From contig WPIO01000018.1 of NCBI GenBank assembly GCA_009760855.2, positions 4,411,501-4,475,500 of the forward strand: DNA of 64,000 bases, read 5' to 3'. The translations under genes and the position numbers were made by a program. The notes beneath the pieces were generated by a model, which worked only from the letters and a program-made list of their open reading frames with translations, ran no database searches and was not told where the DNA came from. Positions 44,920 to 55,968 of the stretch are shown in pieces. Source of the DNA: Cristatella mucedo (lineage: Eukaryota; Bryozoa; Phylactolaemata; Cristatellidae). Each line of letters starts with the position of its first letter. Within the stretch, counting starts at the first letter, position 1.

Positions 44920-46359
44920 ATTCTTGAGATTTTTATGGTGTTTAAACTTTATCGGCTTCTCTCCTCAGCTGCATCGGCGATATATATGAATCTGGAGCTG
45001 CAACGTCTTCCTGGCTGTCGTACTTGCTGCTCTCTTCTAAAGATGGCCGATCCCCCTTCCGGTGGAACCTGGGAGCTCGTGGCTATACTGGGGCCGTGAG
45101 TGAAGGAATGTGTGGATACGTGGATACTATGCACTCTCTTGCGAGTTCAATTTTTTGTAGTGTACGCCATGAACAAATGACAGTTTCTTGAGTGGTCACT
45201 TTTTTCTCGCCAAATTCTTGGTGCAGAAAGCTTCCGAGTTCTTTTTTCTCCCATTACCATTCTTCAAACATAAAATATTTATATAAATTAAAAGATTATT
45301 CCTCACGCATTACCACATATCGTGCACGAAATGCCACCAGACGAGCAGCAATTGTACACCTTACCAACAACGGTTCTCTTGCTATTTTTGCATGTGAAAT
45401 GAGGCCCCTGGGCTTGTCTTGATCTCCTTATAGACTTGCCGAATGTTATGTTGTGTAGGTCTCGTACACCTCAACGGATGCTTGCACTGAGTACTTTTTC
45501 GCTCCTGACTCGATAAATTGCCCGTGCACATCGCAAAGGCATGTGCTGAGTGCGATAAACCTCTTCATGCCTTGCTACCCAAATATGGCGATTCACTAGT
45601 TTCTTACTCTGCTGCTATTGCATTAGCTCAAACTTTCATTTAGGTCGCCTATACTTTTGCACTTCCATGGACACTCCTCTAGGCTGATATGTATGATTGA
45701 ATTTAAGTAATTTTTGGTAGCGATGTACTGCATGTGCGACGTGTACTGTATGTGCGAGCCTGCCGTCACTCCGTGCCCAACAGCGAGCCGGGAATTTCAA
45801 AATATCATTTACCTGATTATTGAAGCAAATTTGTTTCGCTACACTAGCTATTTTTTATTTATTTTGCGCATAAGGGATCAGGGACACACACTTTGTACCC
45901 AACTACAGCAAATAGAAATCTGTTACCTTGGGAAATAGATGAATTCCCTCGCAGCATTTCTACCCGTGCGAATCGTGTAAGTGTGCTTGTGCGAGCATAC
46001 GCTAACAAGTTTCCTTTTCAGCACGTGCAAAGTGCCTCATGGCAAGAGATTAAGCAAGCCAGATGACCAAATCTCTATTTAGGCACTTAAAAATATCTAA
46101 CTAGTGTTCCTATTGTAATACTAATTTTTGCAATCCAGCCTTCGCCCCTAGCGCATCGACTATTTCGTATCCTGCCTGGATTCGTTTCCCTCCTGGCATG
46201 GCTCAACTTGTTTGCTCCTACTTAGAGCAAACGCTTTAAACTCTTTTTTAAGTCTACGACTTTTTTTGGCATCTTCATTTTGTAGCCTTGGCTAGAAAAT
46301 CCGGTGCATTCCGATGCGATCTGCTGCAGTCCCCGGGTCTTCCCTCGAGCCGCTCCCAC
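44920..46359. other. No gene supported
   Basis: Mixed AT-rich DNA. Open frames at 44,779-45,099 and 45,192-45,422 (plus) have no recognisable features. A faint LINE-like end is possible at 46,030-46,090 (CAAAGTGCCTCATGGCAAGAG). Confidence 0.4.
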
Positions 46360-46620
46360 CCACCTAGTCGTATAGCTGTGCCTTTGACCTTTAGTCTTTG
46401 ACCGACCTCAGATCCTTTGGAGGCCGCGCCTTCAGTTCCCTACGTAATTACTTACGACTGACAGCACTAAAGCCTCTGACTTATGTAGAGTACATCGTGA
46501 GGCGATATGACGCATCATTCTACCTCTCTCTGTGACTATTCCTCTGAAAGTCTAGTGTTATAAATGCCGCTAATGGTTCAGCCGCATTCACCTATTATTT
46601 GTAAGATGTTCCCCATTTTC
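46360..46620 (+). mobile_element. LINE C-terminal fragment, strongly decayed
   Basis: Around 46,400-46,480 the sequence TCAGATCCTTTGGAGGCCGC, then CTTCAGTTCCCTACG, parallels the LINE A coding segment for LKSFGDRAFSSYA. No intact frame or 3' end. Confidence 0.4.
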
Positions 46621-46984
46621 TTCCGAGCTGTGATTCTAAGTTTATCGCTGATTTAAAACCACGATTGACCTCGGTCAATCGCGTGCTCTGCCGTAAATAA
46701 CGTTCTGGGATGGCAGAGGTGCCATTTGTGCCCTTCCTTTATTGAAGTACAGTGAGCGAAATGTTCGCATTTGCACGTTGACCGAACCTGTGCATAGTCA
46801 GAGGAGAGGATTTGCACGTTCGCTAAAAAGCTATCAGTGGCGGTTCCTTGTTTACGCTTTCGTTCTGGGTCGGAGTTGTGCTTAGGTTGAACTTTCAAAT
46901 GAAAAGCCGGAGGTGTCGGAGCATTCAAAACGAGCATTATCGGAAGAATCAACTCGATAATAATAACTGGCAGATGCAAAATAT

Positions 46985-47560
46985 TAATTTAAATAAAAAT
47001 CCAAGACAGAAGGCTTGCGTTTCACCGAAGCTCCGGCTGCTTGAACCATGAACTGAGTGATCGAATCGCTTTGTGAGTTTGAGAACCGGGCAAACGTGTG
47101 ACTGTCCGAATCAAATCGATGCCTTGCCGGATGACACCTGCGACGATGGACGACGCTGGACAGATGCGCTGCAGTGAGAGACGGCTCACTGCGCCCAGAC
47201 CTCATCGACGACGATGGGACAACCCCGCAATCATCGACGTGGCGGTCCCGTTCGACAACGATAAGGATGCCTTGGCGAAAGCCGCGGGTCGGAAGATTAC
47301 GAAATAAGCAGGTCTTCCGTTCGTCCGCGGGACTTCCGGTTCCAGGGTCGGGCGTCAGCGTGTCCTACCATTCGTCGTAGGAGCACTCGGGTCTTCGTAC
47401 CCGAGTAATGAGCGACGCCTTGATGCCCTTGGCATCAAGGCTGCGTGCCGGAAGCTCTTCCGGAAACTATGCGTGAGCGACGCGGCGTGCGGCAGCGCCA
47501 AGGTGCGGGCCCAGTTCTCGGCGGAGGCAAGCAACCGTACTGTCGTTCAGCACAGTAACT
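46985..47560 (+). mobile_element. R2/NeSL-like non-LTR retrotransposon C-terminus (endonuclease-like), decayed
   Basis: LRPDLIDDDG in one frame (Arg-Pro-Asp at 47,192-47,200) is followed in another by AIIDVAVPFDNDKDALAKAA and KITK. RPD ... IIDVxVPxD ... K is the restriction-like endonuclease pattern at the C-terminus of R2, NeSL and similar elements. Further on, LGIKAACRKLFRKLCVSDAA (after the stop) resembles the closing helix of that group. Frame change and stop make it dead. Composition is markedly GC-richer than both sides. The 5' part is missing. Confidence 0.5.
47385..47463 (+). repeat. Three consecutive perfect hairpins
   Basis: ACTCGGGT/ACCCGAGT (47,385-47,406, loop 6), GCCTTGATGCC/GGCATCAAGGC (47,417-47,441, loop 3) and CCGGAAG/CTTCCGG (47,448-47,463, loop 2). 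All lie within the R2/NeSL-like remnant. Confidence 0.85.
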
Positions 47561-47715
47561 CTCAGCCCGTGTGGGAGGATGGACCACTACTTGCGCTTGT
47601 TTAATATCGTTATTTTAGAATAGAATAGTTTTTTTTAAGTGCAGGGACATAAAAAACAAGTGAAGCTATAATTATCCAACCAATGCGATATGAGTCATAT
47701 ATATATACTATATAC

Positions 47716-47746
<31 letters not shown>

Positions 47747-48164
47747 TTATTTATTTATTTATATTTAGTGTATAGTATATACTATAGATTGAGCAGTTTC
47801 TTATAAAAGGGCATGTGAGCCCAGCTTCTATTTCAAATTTCACGTCGATCGGAGCATTCTTGACCAAACTGTACAATTAACCAGGTACCAAAGACCACTG
47901 TTGGTAAACACTGTAAGAAGACAACTGATCATGTTAGAGCATGAAAATGATAACAAGACAGTCCGAGTTACTCGGTTTACCATCATAAAACCTTGAAGCG
48001 AAGCGCATACAAAGGAACGTGCACTTCAAATTTCACGTTGGTCGGATCGTTATTAGCTTAACTTCTCGCCTCCCGACATAGAGCGCTCTGATGTGCATTC
48101 GTTGTTCGTTGCAGAATTATTCCAAAAATAGAAGTTATCGCTCTTTCTTTTTCTTTTGCAACAA
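47561..48164. repeat. AT microsatellite region and flanks
   Basis: TATATA and TATACTATATAC units at 47,697-47,742, then TTTA repeats to about 47,762, then TATAGTATATACTATAG. The rest is AT-rich without a gene. Confidence 0.8.
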
Positions 48165-48232
48165 ATTTAAAGCTCCCAGAAAGAGATTGAGTCCTCCGAG
48201 GGCGCTTTATCAATTGTATTATTATTATTATC
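48165..48232 (+). mobile_element. LINE family A 3' tail
   Basis: CAACAAATTTAAAGCTCCCAG ... GAGGGCGCTTTATCAATTG and an ATT repeat. Confidence 0.72.
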
Positions 48233-48264
48233 TGCGACATTTACCAGACACTTGAGCTGCAAGG

Positions 48265-48628
48265 TGAGAAACTGATTCAGTCTCGTGGGCGCGCGCGGTG
48301 GCGGCGCGACGAAGAGAGCGAAGCGCTCACAAGCGAGCTGTTGCGTTGTCGACGGCAGCTTTATTATATAGCATACAGGAAACATAAGCGAGCGAGCGCA
48401 CACACTGATAGCAGCCGTCTCGCGTGCTGCTCCGGAGCACGCGGTGTTAAGAGAGAAGAGAGCGGATGGCGTGCATACGGGCCGAAGCACAGGCAGAAAA
48501 GTGAATAGCGCGGCATGGAACGCGTCACGGGCCGGCAAGGAGCGCGCCCGTTGGGCGGACGGAACGTCGGCTGGGGGCGGAACCATGCGACGGCGATGAC
48601 ACGCCCACAAAACCATACTAAAATGACA
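48265..48628 (-). mobile_element. Candidate solo LTR
   Basis: Read on minus, a 364-bp GC-rich block begins TGTCATTTTAGTATGG and ends GTTTCTCA (TG...CA). It has GCTATATAATAAAGC about two thirds along, combining a TATA-like and AATAAA-like element as in short gypsy LTRs. No target-site duplication is visible, and there is no second copy in the window, so this remains a guess. The 160-codon frame across it is unlikely to be a gene. Confidence 0.3.
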
Positions 48629-50287
48629 GAAAACCAGCTCTTCGTCCAAATAAGTCTATCTACTAAGGTTCAATATGCTCGAGAGACTGCTGGGATGACG
48701 TGTAATCACAAACAATCATGTATTCCAATTTACAAATTGTTCGGTCTACTATTACCTGAGGCATGACGTTGCAAGTTACAACAGCAGGGGGAATTCAAAA
48801 CGAAGGCAAGCTAGACAATTACGCCAGCGCTATCTATCGCACAAATAAATAAAAATAGATAAACACACGCTTTGAGGACTTAATCAACCATACAAGACCT
48901 TTGTATACCATCAACACAACTTGCAACAATGCATGTCGTCGGCGATGTACCGGACGTCATTGGCATAGAGCCGCCGGGCGATTACTAAAGCTTTCGCCTA
49001 AACAAATCATAGCTGTAAACGGCAAAAATTAGAAATAAATTGAAATCAGCATAATTTCCCTTGAATATAATTAAATAAGCATTTGCAGGCTGACTCCTCG
49101 GGAATGACATCATAGTTGGATGTATTAATCCGTCCATGGACCGACAAGGGCCGTATGGCCGGCCGCGGCCATCATCTTTTTGCAAACGGCGCCGTAGGCC
49201 GGATCAGCGGTCTCACCATTCGATAGGTGCTGTGTTAATCGACTCCTTAGCTACAACAGGTAAGGTGGTAGTAAATTCTACTATCCCTAGTGATAGTCTA
49301 GCTTCTGACCGAAGTCACTAGCGGTTGGCCCGACTAGAAGGGGACGTATCACGACAAGTGTAAATATGCGCATTGCAAGTAAATGAAGAATGAATAGGGA
49401 GATAGCCGTTCACCGAAGCTGGTCCTCTTCCCTAAAGGGCAAAGCCTCACTTCGCACATTTGATTTTTCTATTGGATTGTTATACATACCTGTCGGAGAG
49501 TTGACCTCAAGAAAGCGTGTCATTATTTAGAAAATTTAAAGCTTTTTTATAGTTTCAAGTGACGTCCAAGCGTCCGTTTAGGCTGAGTAGCTTTTTTTGC
49601 AAAATTTGACAAAAAACCGCTCCGTTGGAATTGTAGAAACTTAAAGAAACTCATATTATTGAGCTCGATGTACTAATTACGCTGTAATCATGTCTTACAA
49701 AATAATTTTGTTTACCATATTTCGGTCATTTTTTATTCGTCAAAATTTAGGGTTGCATTTATGACTTATTTGCCTTTTAATTGGCAACTTGCAAAAACTT
49801 GAATATTTTGACAATTTCTTTTGACCATTCGCCCATTTTGGCCACTATACATGACATTGTTTTTATTATTATTATAAATCCTGGCAGAGCTGGCGCTTTG
49901 AAGCATTGCTAACAATTCGTAGCTGCTGCACAAATGCATGTAGGCATGCCTGCGATAGCGGCCCCCATACCTTAATACAACATATCCATGCCATAAACGC
50001 AGAGCAGGCTTCCGTCTGTACTATACCAGCCAAATTCTAGGCACCTAGTTCGAAGCTCTGTGCAAAACTAACTAACCATCAGTCATAATTTCAGTTGTAT
50101 ACGGCTCACTCATACTCTAAGCGATTTAGCATAAACGCGCTTTCGTATTAGACCGACTGCGTACCGACCGGTAGCGCCGGTGTGCCGCCAGGGGTAACCT
50201 TCAAAAATACAGCCCAAGTGAAGGCAAGTACAAAAGGTTTTGTTTGAATGTTTCACTAGTCCTAATTTATTCGATTGTACCTATGTA

Positions 50288-50291
<4 letters not shown>
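48629..50291. other. No gene supported
   Basis: Mostly AT-rich. A GC-rich island at 49,130-49,200 has GGCCGGCCGCGGCC and no frame of interest. Confidence 0.45.

Positions 50292-50326
<35 letters not shown>
50292..50326. repeat. GT microsatellite
   Basis: About 17 GT units directly abutting the SINE B head. Confidence 0.9.
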
Positions 50327-50327
<1 letters not shown>

Positions 50328-50655
50328 GCGCTGGTTTGGCTCAGTGGTTTAGGTGTTCGCCTCGACCAAGATCAAGGTTAATGCAATTAATGGCTAAGGT
50401 CACGGGCTGGAGCCCCGCGGCGTATGTGAGGCGTGGCGTATGTGAGGCGTGGCGTATGTGAGGCGTGGCGTATGTGAGGCGTGGCGTATGTGAGGCGTGG
50501 CGTATGTGAGGCGTGGCGTATGTGAGGCGTGGCGTATGTGAGGCGTGGCGTATGTGAGGCGTGGCGTATGTGAGGCGTGGCGTATGTGAGGCGTGGCGTA
50601 TGTGAGGCGCCTGAACAGAGATTAAGTTAAACTAGGGTGCAATGAATTATATTTA
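50327..50655 (+). mobile_element. SINE family B expanded by an internal 16-bp minisatellite
   Basis: Head GCGCTGGTTTGGCTCAGTGG (A box), GGTCACGGGCTGGAGCCCC (B box), then a 12-fold array at 50,421-50,612, then CCTGAACAGAGATTAAG and a shortened tail. The array unit equals the SINE's own CATATGTGAAGCG-type segment. Confidence 0.85.
50421..50612. repeat. 16-bp minisatellite, twelve units
   Basis: Unit CGTATGTGAGGCGTGG, perfect in eleven units. The last unit ends in CCT, where the SINE sequence resumes. Confidence 0.97.
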
Positions 50656-50689
50656 TTTGTATTTAAGCCAGTGTGTAGTGGACCTTCTA

Positions 50690-51290
50690 GCAACCTCTGA
50701 TAATATATCTCCCGTAAGTTACTCCACAAAGCCATAAGTACAAAACGTTCGGTCTGGGTGCAGGCCTGCTCTCTCGGCTGCGGCACGTTGGCCCGCCTTT
50801 GATCTGCTGTTGCTAATAAGTAGTACCTGGACGATCGGACCCAGGAGGGCCTTGCCGTGGCCGCCGCGAAGGGAGCGTCATCTGCTACTGCGCTGGTTCG
50901 GGGTGGAGGATTGACATTCGTATTGTCCATGGAGGTCTGAGGCACGAGAGAGCTGAAATCTATGCAGCTGTTCCACTAGGCACGAAGGAGACAAGCCACG
51001 GCGGCCCTTGCGGGTCAGAGTAAGAGTTGTGCTCTGCATGCCGAGCTGGTTTGGCAGAGTGGTTAAGGTGCTCTCCCCGACCAAGGTCTGGCCGAGGTCG
51101 TGGGCTCGAGCCCCGTGGCATGAATAAAATAATATGTGAAGCGCCTGAATATAGATTAAGTTCTCTTAAGGCGCTATACAAATGAATTATATTCCTATTT
51201 AATTCGATCGACCGGGCGCCATCCTTCTGCAAAGGAGGCGCATTGCTGAACTTCTGGCATTTGTTGACTAGCCTTGAAGCCATTACGATT
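50690..51290 (-). mobile_element. LINE family B, interrupted by SINE B
   Basis: Left part has AGTTACTCCACAAAGCCATA (3' end). The 50,940-51,037 part has GGCACGAAGGAGACAAGCCAC and CGGGTCAGAGTAAGAG. The 51,195-51,290 part has CGGGCGCCATCCTTCTGC and GACTAGCCTTGAAGCCATT. All follow the order of the copy at 1,369-2,335. A SINE sits at 51,038-51,193. Confidence 0.65.
51038..51193 (+). mobile_element. SINE family B inside LINE B
   Basis: CCGAGCTGGTTTGGCAGAGT, GTCGTGGGCTCGAGCCCC, GTGAAGCGCCTGAATATAG, AGTTCTCTTAAGGCGC and TATACAAATGAATTATATT. The tail copies the LINE A hairpin: AGCGCC pairs with GGCGCT. An ATGAATAAAATA insertion lies before GTGAAG. Confidence 0.88.
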
Positions 51291-51504
51291 ATCAGCTGTG
51301 AAGACTTAATTTACTGCCAATTCAATGATTCACTGCCTCTTTAACTAAAGAGAGAAATTACAAAAGGAAACCTAACATAACTAGGCCAGAATAATAAAAG
51401 AAACGTCAAAACCGTGGTAGATTTCAAAGATCACCTTCGCCACCTCGGTAAGCTCTAGCATAAATTAGCATAGATGGTTTTTTTCATAAGCCTTCTTCGC
51501 GGCT

Positions 51505-51640
51505 GTAGTGGTAACCGTCTAGCCATTATCTTCATTACCCCACTAGGTGAGGTGATCACTCTTAATGACCGAGGTCGTGGGTTTGAATCTAGTTGTGGCC
51601 GATCCTTTGTTATCTATTAGCCAGCGGCTGCTGCCAAGCA
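51505..51640 (+). mobile_element. SINE family A, diverged
   Basis: CACTAGGTGAGGTGATC, GACCGAGGTCGTGGGTTTGA (B box), GTGGCCGATCCTTTGTTATC, GCCAGCGGC. The tail is not kept. Confidence 0.6.
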
Positions 51641-52904
51641 ATCGCTGACACACTAATTACCAAAAACTAACAGGACACAGTCTTCCGCACAGTATTTGTG
51701 GCACGGAACTTAATTTCGAGGGCCGCTGCAGCTCGTCTATAGCAAGAGTTATAGACTGATTCGCGGAAGCCATTCACGTAAAAAATTCACTTGAATGCTT
51801 TTAAACTGCCTCTTCATCGACTTTCTGCTACGCTTTCTGCAGCTGGATTGTGACGATCAACGATTTTTTGCTAATCGTTCTTCAAAAGCTTACACACAAC
51901 ATTTATGTCATTTAGTAACTGTAACAAGTAAACCTAATAAAAGTTAATATAATTATACATAATGCGTAATGCTGAAGTGCACCCGATCTTTGATAAACAC
52001 AATCTACCAAACCTGACGCGCCAAAGCAAAACAATATAGTGCGAGTGTGGGATTAGGTCGTTCTGCCAGACCGTCCAACTGCGAGTGTAGGGACGTAGTT
52101 CGTGTTTTGTTGACACCAAACATCTTGCAGAATTCAAAAAAATATTCAGCCGACTCAAAATTGATGTCCTGATCAGAATACAATTACACAGGCATTAAAA
52201 CAATGAAAGAAATGGTGTGCAACAAACGCGATAAAATAAATGGTGTGCAATCCTGACTGAGACAGTGCTCTGGTGGCCTTTATTCGGGTAGCCTTCGGGC
52301 CATTTACTAAATTAATCTGTTAAAAAGCAGACGTATGTCTGTTTCGACGCTTAGTCGCAGTTGGCGAGCTAGCCCCATTCGACCCACTCCGTTGGAGCGC
52401 CCGCCAGATAACAGCTGCAACGGCGCCCTAGGGGTAACTACTCAATGCCTCCTCTTGCCACGACGTGCTCGGCAGGATTTGCACGATTCTTCTACGCATA
52501 TTCCTCCGAATCTTTACCAAATTGAACCGCTGCCTCGCAGAATCGGCGCCGTCTTAAATCCAAGAGTTTGCCTGCAGGCTTATCAATCTTCAGAGCTACT
52601 GTCAGGCAGCGATACGTCGATCCCCATCCTTACCTGCTCAATGCTTGTACTCAGCAGCGAGACATGGAATGCCCACAGCGTGAATCGTACAGTGGCGTCT
52701 GAACCATCGTCCATGCAACGCTGTCGAACTCACAAAAGCGTAATGAATTGCCTGCATATTATAGCTGATACGGCAGGCGACTTCAGGTAGACTGGCTAAA
52801 GATTCTCACAGCTAACGCAGAACGAAGCCAAAAGAGACGCTTAGACGCTTCTCTCGCGATTACTAGGATCTGGAAGTCACTTATCAATCGGGTTACGTAA
52901 ATAC
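51641..52904. other. No gene supported
   Basis: A 151-codon plus frame at 52,335-52,790 has no recognisable domain, no flanking splice pattern and no codon signature I trust. AT-rich elsewhere. Confidence 0.4.
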
Positions 52905-52985
52905 GAATAATAATGATAGTGCATTTGATATAGCGCCCCTGGAGAACTCAATCTCTTTCTAGGCACTTTACATTTTCATAAACAG
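52905..52985 (-). mobile_element. LINE family A 3' tail
   Basis: AATAATAATGATAGTGCATTTGATATAGCG side of the tail, then GAACTCAATCTCTTTCTAGG (reversed hairpin core). Confidence 0.75.
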
Positions 52986-53361
52986 ATGCGCGGCGAGCGA
53001 TGAAGGGGACCCGGTATTGGTCAGCACGTGGCAGATACTCTAGCTAGATAGAACTGAAGGTCAAATAAATAATGATTACGCGATGGCGCGTCAGAGTCAG
53101 TGGGTGGGATGCCCACGGGAATAGGTAATGCTGTTCTCCTCGGTCGTACGCTTGACATTCTTTGAGAGTCTTCGCAGCCGCGAGGCCAATTTTGTCGTGT
53201 TTAATGTGGGCGGATGTTTGGTATGCTCGAGCACGTGCGAATGCGTTACCCAGCTCGGTGTCGTGGAAGCTATATTAAGAATCTGTGAGCTGAAGCAGGG
53301 CAGTCATAGGATAGTTTATTCGGATTCCGCTGAAATAAGCTCACAGCCAGTAGCGCTGTAT
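52986..53361. other. No gene supported
   Basis: Plus frame 53,128-53,382 is open but has no family signature. It runs into the SINE head. Confidence 0.35.
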
Positions 53362-53489
53362 GAACTTTGTCTGAGTGGTTAAGGTGCTCGCCCCGACCAG
53401 GGTCTGCCCCGAGGCCATGGGCTCAAGCCCAGTGGCATATGTGAACCGTCTTAATGGAGACTAAATTCTCTTAGGGTGCTACACAAATG

Positions 53490-53500
<11 letters not shown>
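53362..53500 (+). mobile_element. SINE family B
   Basis: TCTGAGTGGTTAAGGTGC (A box), GGCCATGGGCTCAAGCCC (B box), CATATGTGAACCGTC, GCTACACAAATGAATTATAT, followed directly by an AT microsatellite. Confidence 0.78.
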
Positions 53501-53527
<27 letters not shown>

Positions 53528-53690
53528 ACAATAATACATTTGCATAGCCCCCTCAGAGAACAGAATCTCTCTCTACACACTTTACAGATGCTGCACATAA
53601 ATAAATAAATATATATATATATATATATATGCATATATATATATTTATTTATATTTTTATTTATTTATTTATATTACCAGGGTGGACGTT
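53501..53690. repeat. AT-rich microsatellites around a reversed LINE A tail
   Basis: AT repeats (53,494-53,525), then a reversed LINE A hairpin segment at 53,527-53,605 (CTCAGAGAACAGAATCTCTC), then AATA/AT/TTTA repeats to 53,678. Confidence 0.7.
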
Positions 53691-54016
53691 CAAGAAAAAT
53701 AGATCAGCGAGGTTAAGATCTGATAGCCAATACTTTTAATTTATTAAAACTTATTAAATAATTTAAAGCAATTTGAACCAAGATGGAAATGGTCAAATGA
53801 CTAAACGAGGGCTCATGGCTCATGTTCCTCGTATGTTCTATTGGTCCATCACGTCTGTAGCTAAGGATATCACTTCTGAGCCGTCAAGCTGCCGGCGACC
53901 CTAGTAGCATCCGAATATGACCTCCCGGTTGTAGGACATTTCCCCCCTGGTGGACCCTAGGACATTTCCCCCTATGTTGATGAAAGTATAACTCAGAATA
54001 CAGTTATATATATATA

Positions 54017-54236
<220 letters not shown>

Positions 54237-54553
54237 TTTGATTCCGTATAATTAAAGGAATGAATGGATTGAAAGGATGGTTTCTAATGGAGCGAGTGGC
54301 GGTGGCGGTTGCAGCGGCGGGCTTTACAGTTCAGTCCCGAGGGAGTTCGGTCCCGCTCGATTTCACCAGGCACTTAATCGTACCCGTCAAAGCGAGCTTG
54401 CTGGAGCTGTGGCGTGCCGGCGCGTTCCTGCAAATGAGCGCTAAGCCTCAGAGGTCTATTGAGAATAACTCGAGCTCAAGAGATCTAGTTACGCCCTAAT
54501 ACGCACTAATTAAAGCGTGAAAGAGTGGATTTAGGCGGCGTAGGAGAAGCACG

Positions 54554-54643
54554 CCCTAAAGCCTGAACACTAAAGCCTAAACACTAAACCCTAAACTCTA
54601 AACGCTAAACTCTAAAGCCTAAAAAAATTCTAAACCCTAAACC
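54554..54643 (+). repeat. Degenerate CCCTAAA-type heptamer array (telomere-like)
   Basis: About twelve units of the form NNCTAAA (GCCTAAA, CACTAAA, CCCTAAA, CTCTAAA, CGCTAAA). CCCTAAA is the plant-type telomere heptamer; animals usually have CCCTAA. Confidence 0.8.
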
Positions 54644-54899
54644 ACATACCTGGGGGAAATGTCCTAACCCAGGGGGGATGTCCGGGGGGGGAGAATGTCC
54701 GGGGGGGGGGGACGTCGAGGGGAAAATGTCCGTACCCCGACCTCCCAGGGGTGCCTAAATAGTTATCCACTTTAAGTGTATGTCGGTCGAGTCGGCTGCA
54801 GTGGACCAGAGTTCGGTGGGCAAGCACTGCATTGCATCTTCGAAATGCTTCTCAGTTGTGCTCTGGCACCACCTGCTTCTCGGCTTCAAGTCGTAATAC

Positions 54900-55797
54900 T
54901 GTAACCGCGTAGAGACTCGTCCCCCGGTTCTCTACCGGTGGACTGTGTGATGCAGTGCTGCAGTGCGGTTAAAACACAGGCGGCCACAACTGGGTGCCGA
55001 AAGCAACAGTTTATTGTGGGCCTGTTAGTCGTGGTTACGCGCCGGCGCAAGCGCTTTACGCAGCGCGTACCGGACCGACGGAGTTAACTGCGTACCGGAC
55101 CGACGGAGTTAACTGCGCGAACTCCCGAAGCCCGAGTATAACCAACTACCCTGTGCGTTAACGCGGCGCGTACCGGACCGACGGAGTTAACTGAGCGAAC
55201 TCCTGAAGTCCGAATATAACTAACTACCCTATGAGCGCGTCGCTACAGCACCCCAAGATACGAGCAGCTAACTGAGTAGCCGGCAGAACACAACTGCGCA
55301 GTCTAAGTTACACTTAGCTGTTCGTCGCCGTAGGTTCGTCTCTCGTGCTCTCGAAGCGTAGTCTCGCATCGACTACCAAGCTGCAGCCCTGAGCTCTCGG
55401 GGCGTAGTCTCTGCTCGACTACCCAAGCTGACCCCTAAGCTCTGTCACTCGTCTCATTATATTCTCTCTCCTTTTAACTCCTGACCTCGCGTGCCGCTGC
55501 TATTTCTACTTCAGCATATTAGTCGGTGCACATCCTGACCGCAACGTCTGCACCAGGCTTCATTCTAACTTTAGCGGGTAGACCACGAGTCGGGCTTGTA
55601 CTAGCTGTCCAAGTCGAACCCGCTAAGGCAACCACATTAGTCGCTCCATCTCCTAACCGCATCGCCTGCATAAAGCTCCATTCTAACCTGAGCTAGGTGA
55701 GTCAGGAGCTGGGTCTGTACTAGGCGCCCTAGTCGACCCCCCCCCCCTCTAAGGCAAGGGCTCCCATCGCGGCTAAGCTGAGAGCTGCACCAGTGCA
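54900..55797 (-). repeat. 3' LTR of LTR copy 2
   Basis: 898 bp, starting TGCACTGGTGCAGCTCTCAG (at 55,797) and ending GCGGTTACA (at 54,900), i.e. TG...CA. A 26-bp unit (CGTACCGGACCGACGGAGTT plus AACTG) occurs three times in it, and there is a poly-G run on minus near 55,738-55,747. Copy 1's LTR lacks some of these repeats. Confidence 0.82.
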
Positions 55798-55814
55798 TTA
55801 CTCTCCTTCCTCGC
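55798..55814 (-). promoter_or_regulatory. Polypurine tract of LTR copy 2
   Basis: GCGAGGAAGGAGAGTAA immediately precedes the LTR start TGCACTGG on the minus strand, the expected place for plus-strand priming. Confidence 0.65.
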
Positions 55815-55968
55815 GAGATACGGCCTCGTATCTGATCAGTCCGGGGTCCGGCGTTAAAAAAAAACCACTGGCCCAAGTGGGAAAAAAAGCATGGAGCCCC
55901 TCAATGGACTGATCCGACACTTTGGCCCTTCCGGGGTGGTGTTAATGCAACGCTCCCGAGGCCTTGCA

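Noticed and set aside
48167-48649. 160-codon minus frame as a gene
   Set aside because: It crosses a LINE tail and a GC-rich LTR-like block. The C-terminal part is translated repeat (Asn run from ATT units).
52335-52790. 151-codon open frame
   Set aside because: No domain, no splice context, and composition unlike the recognised exons.
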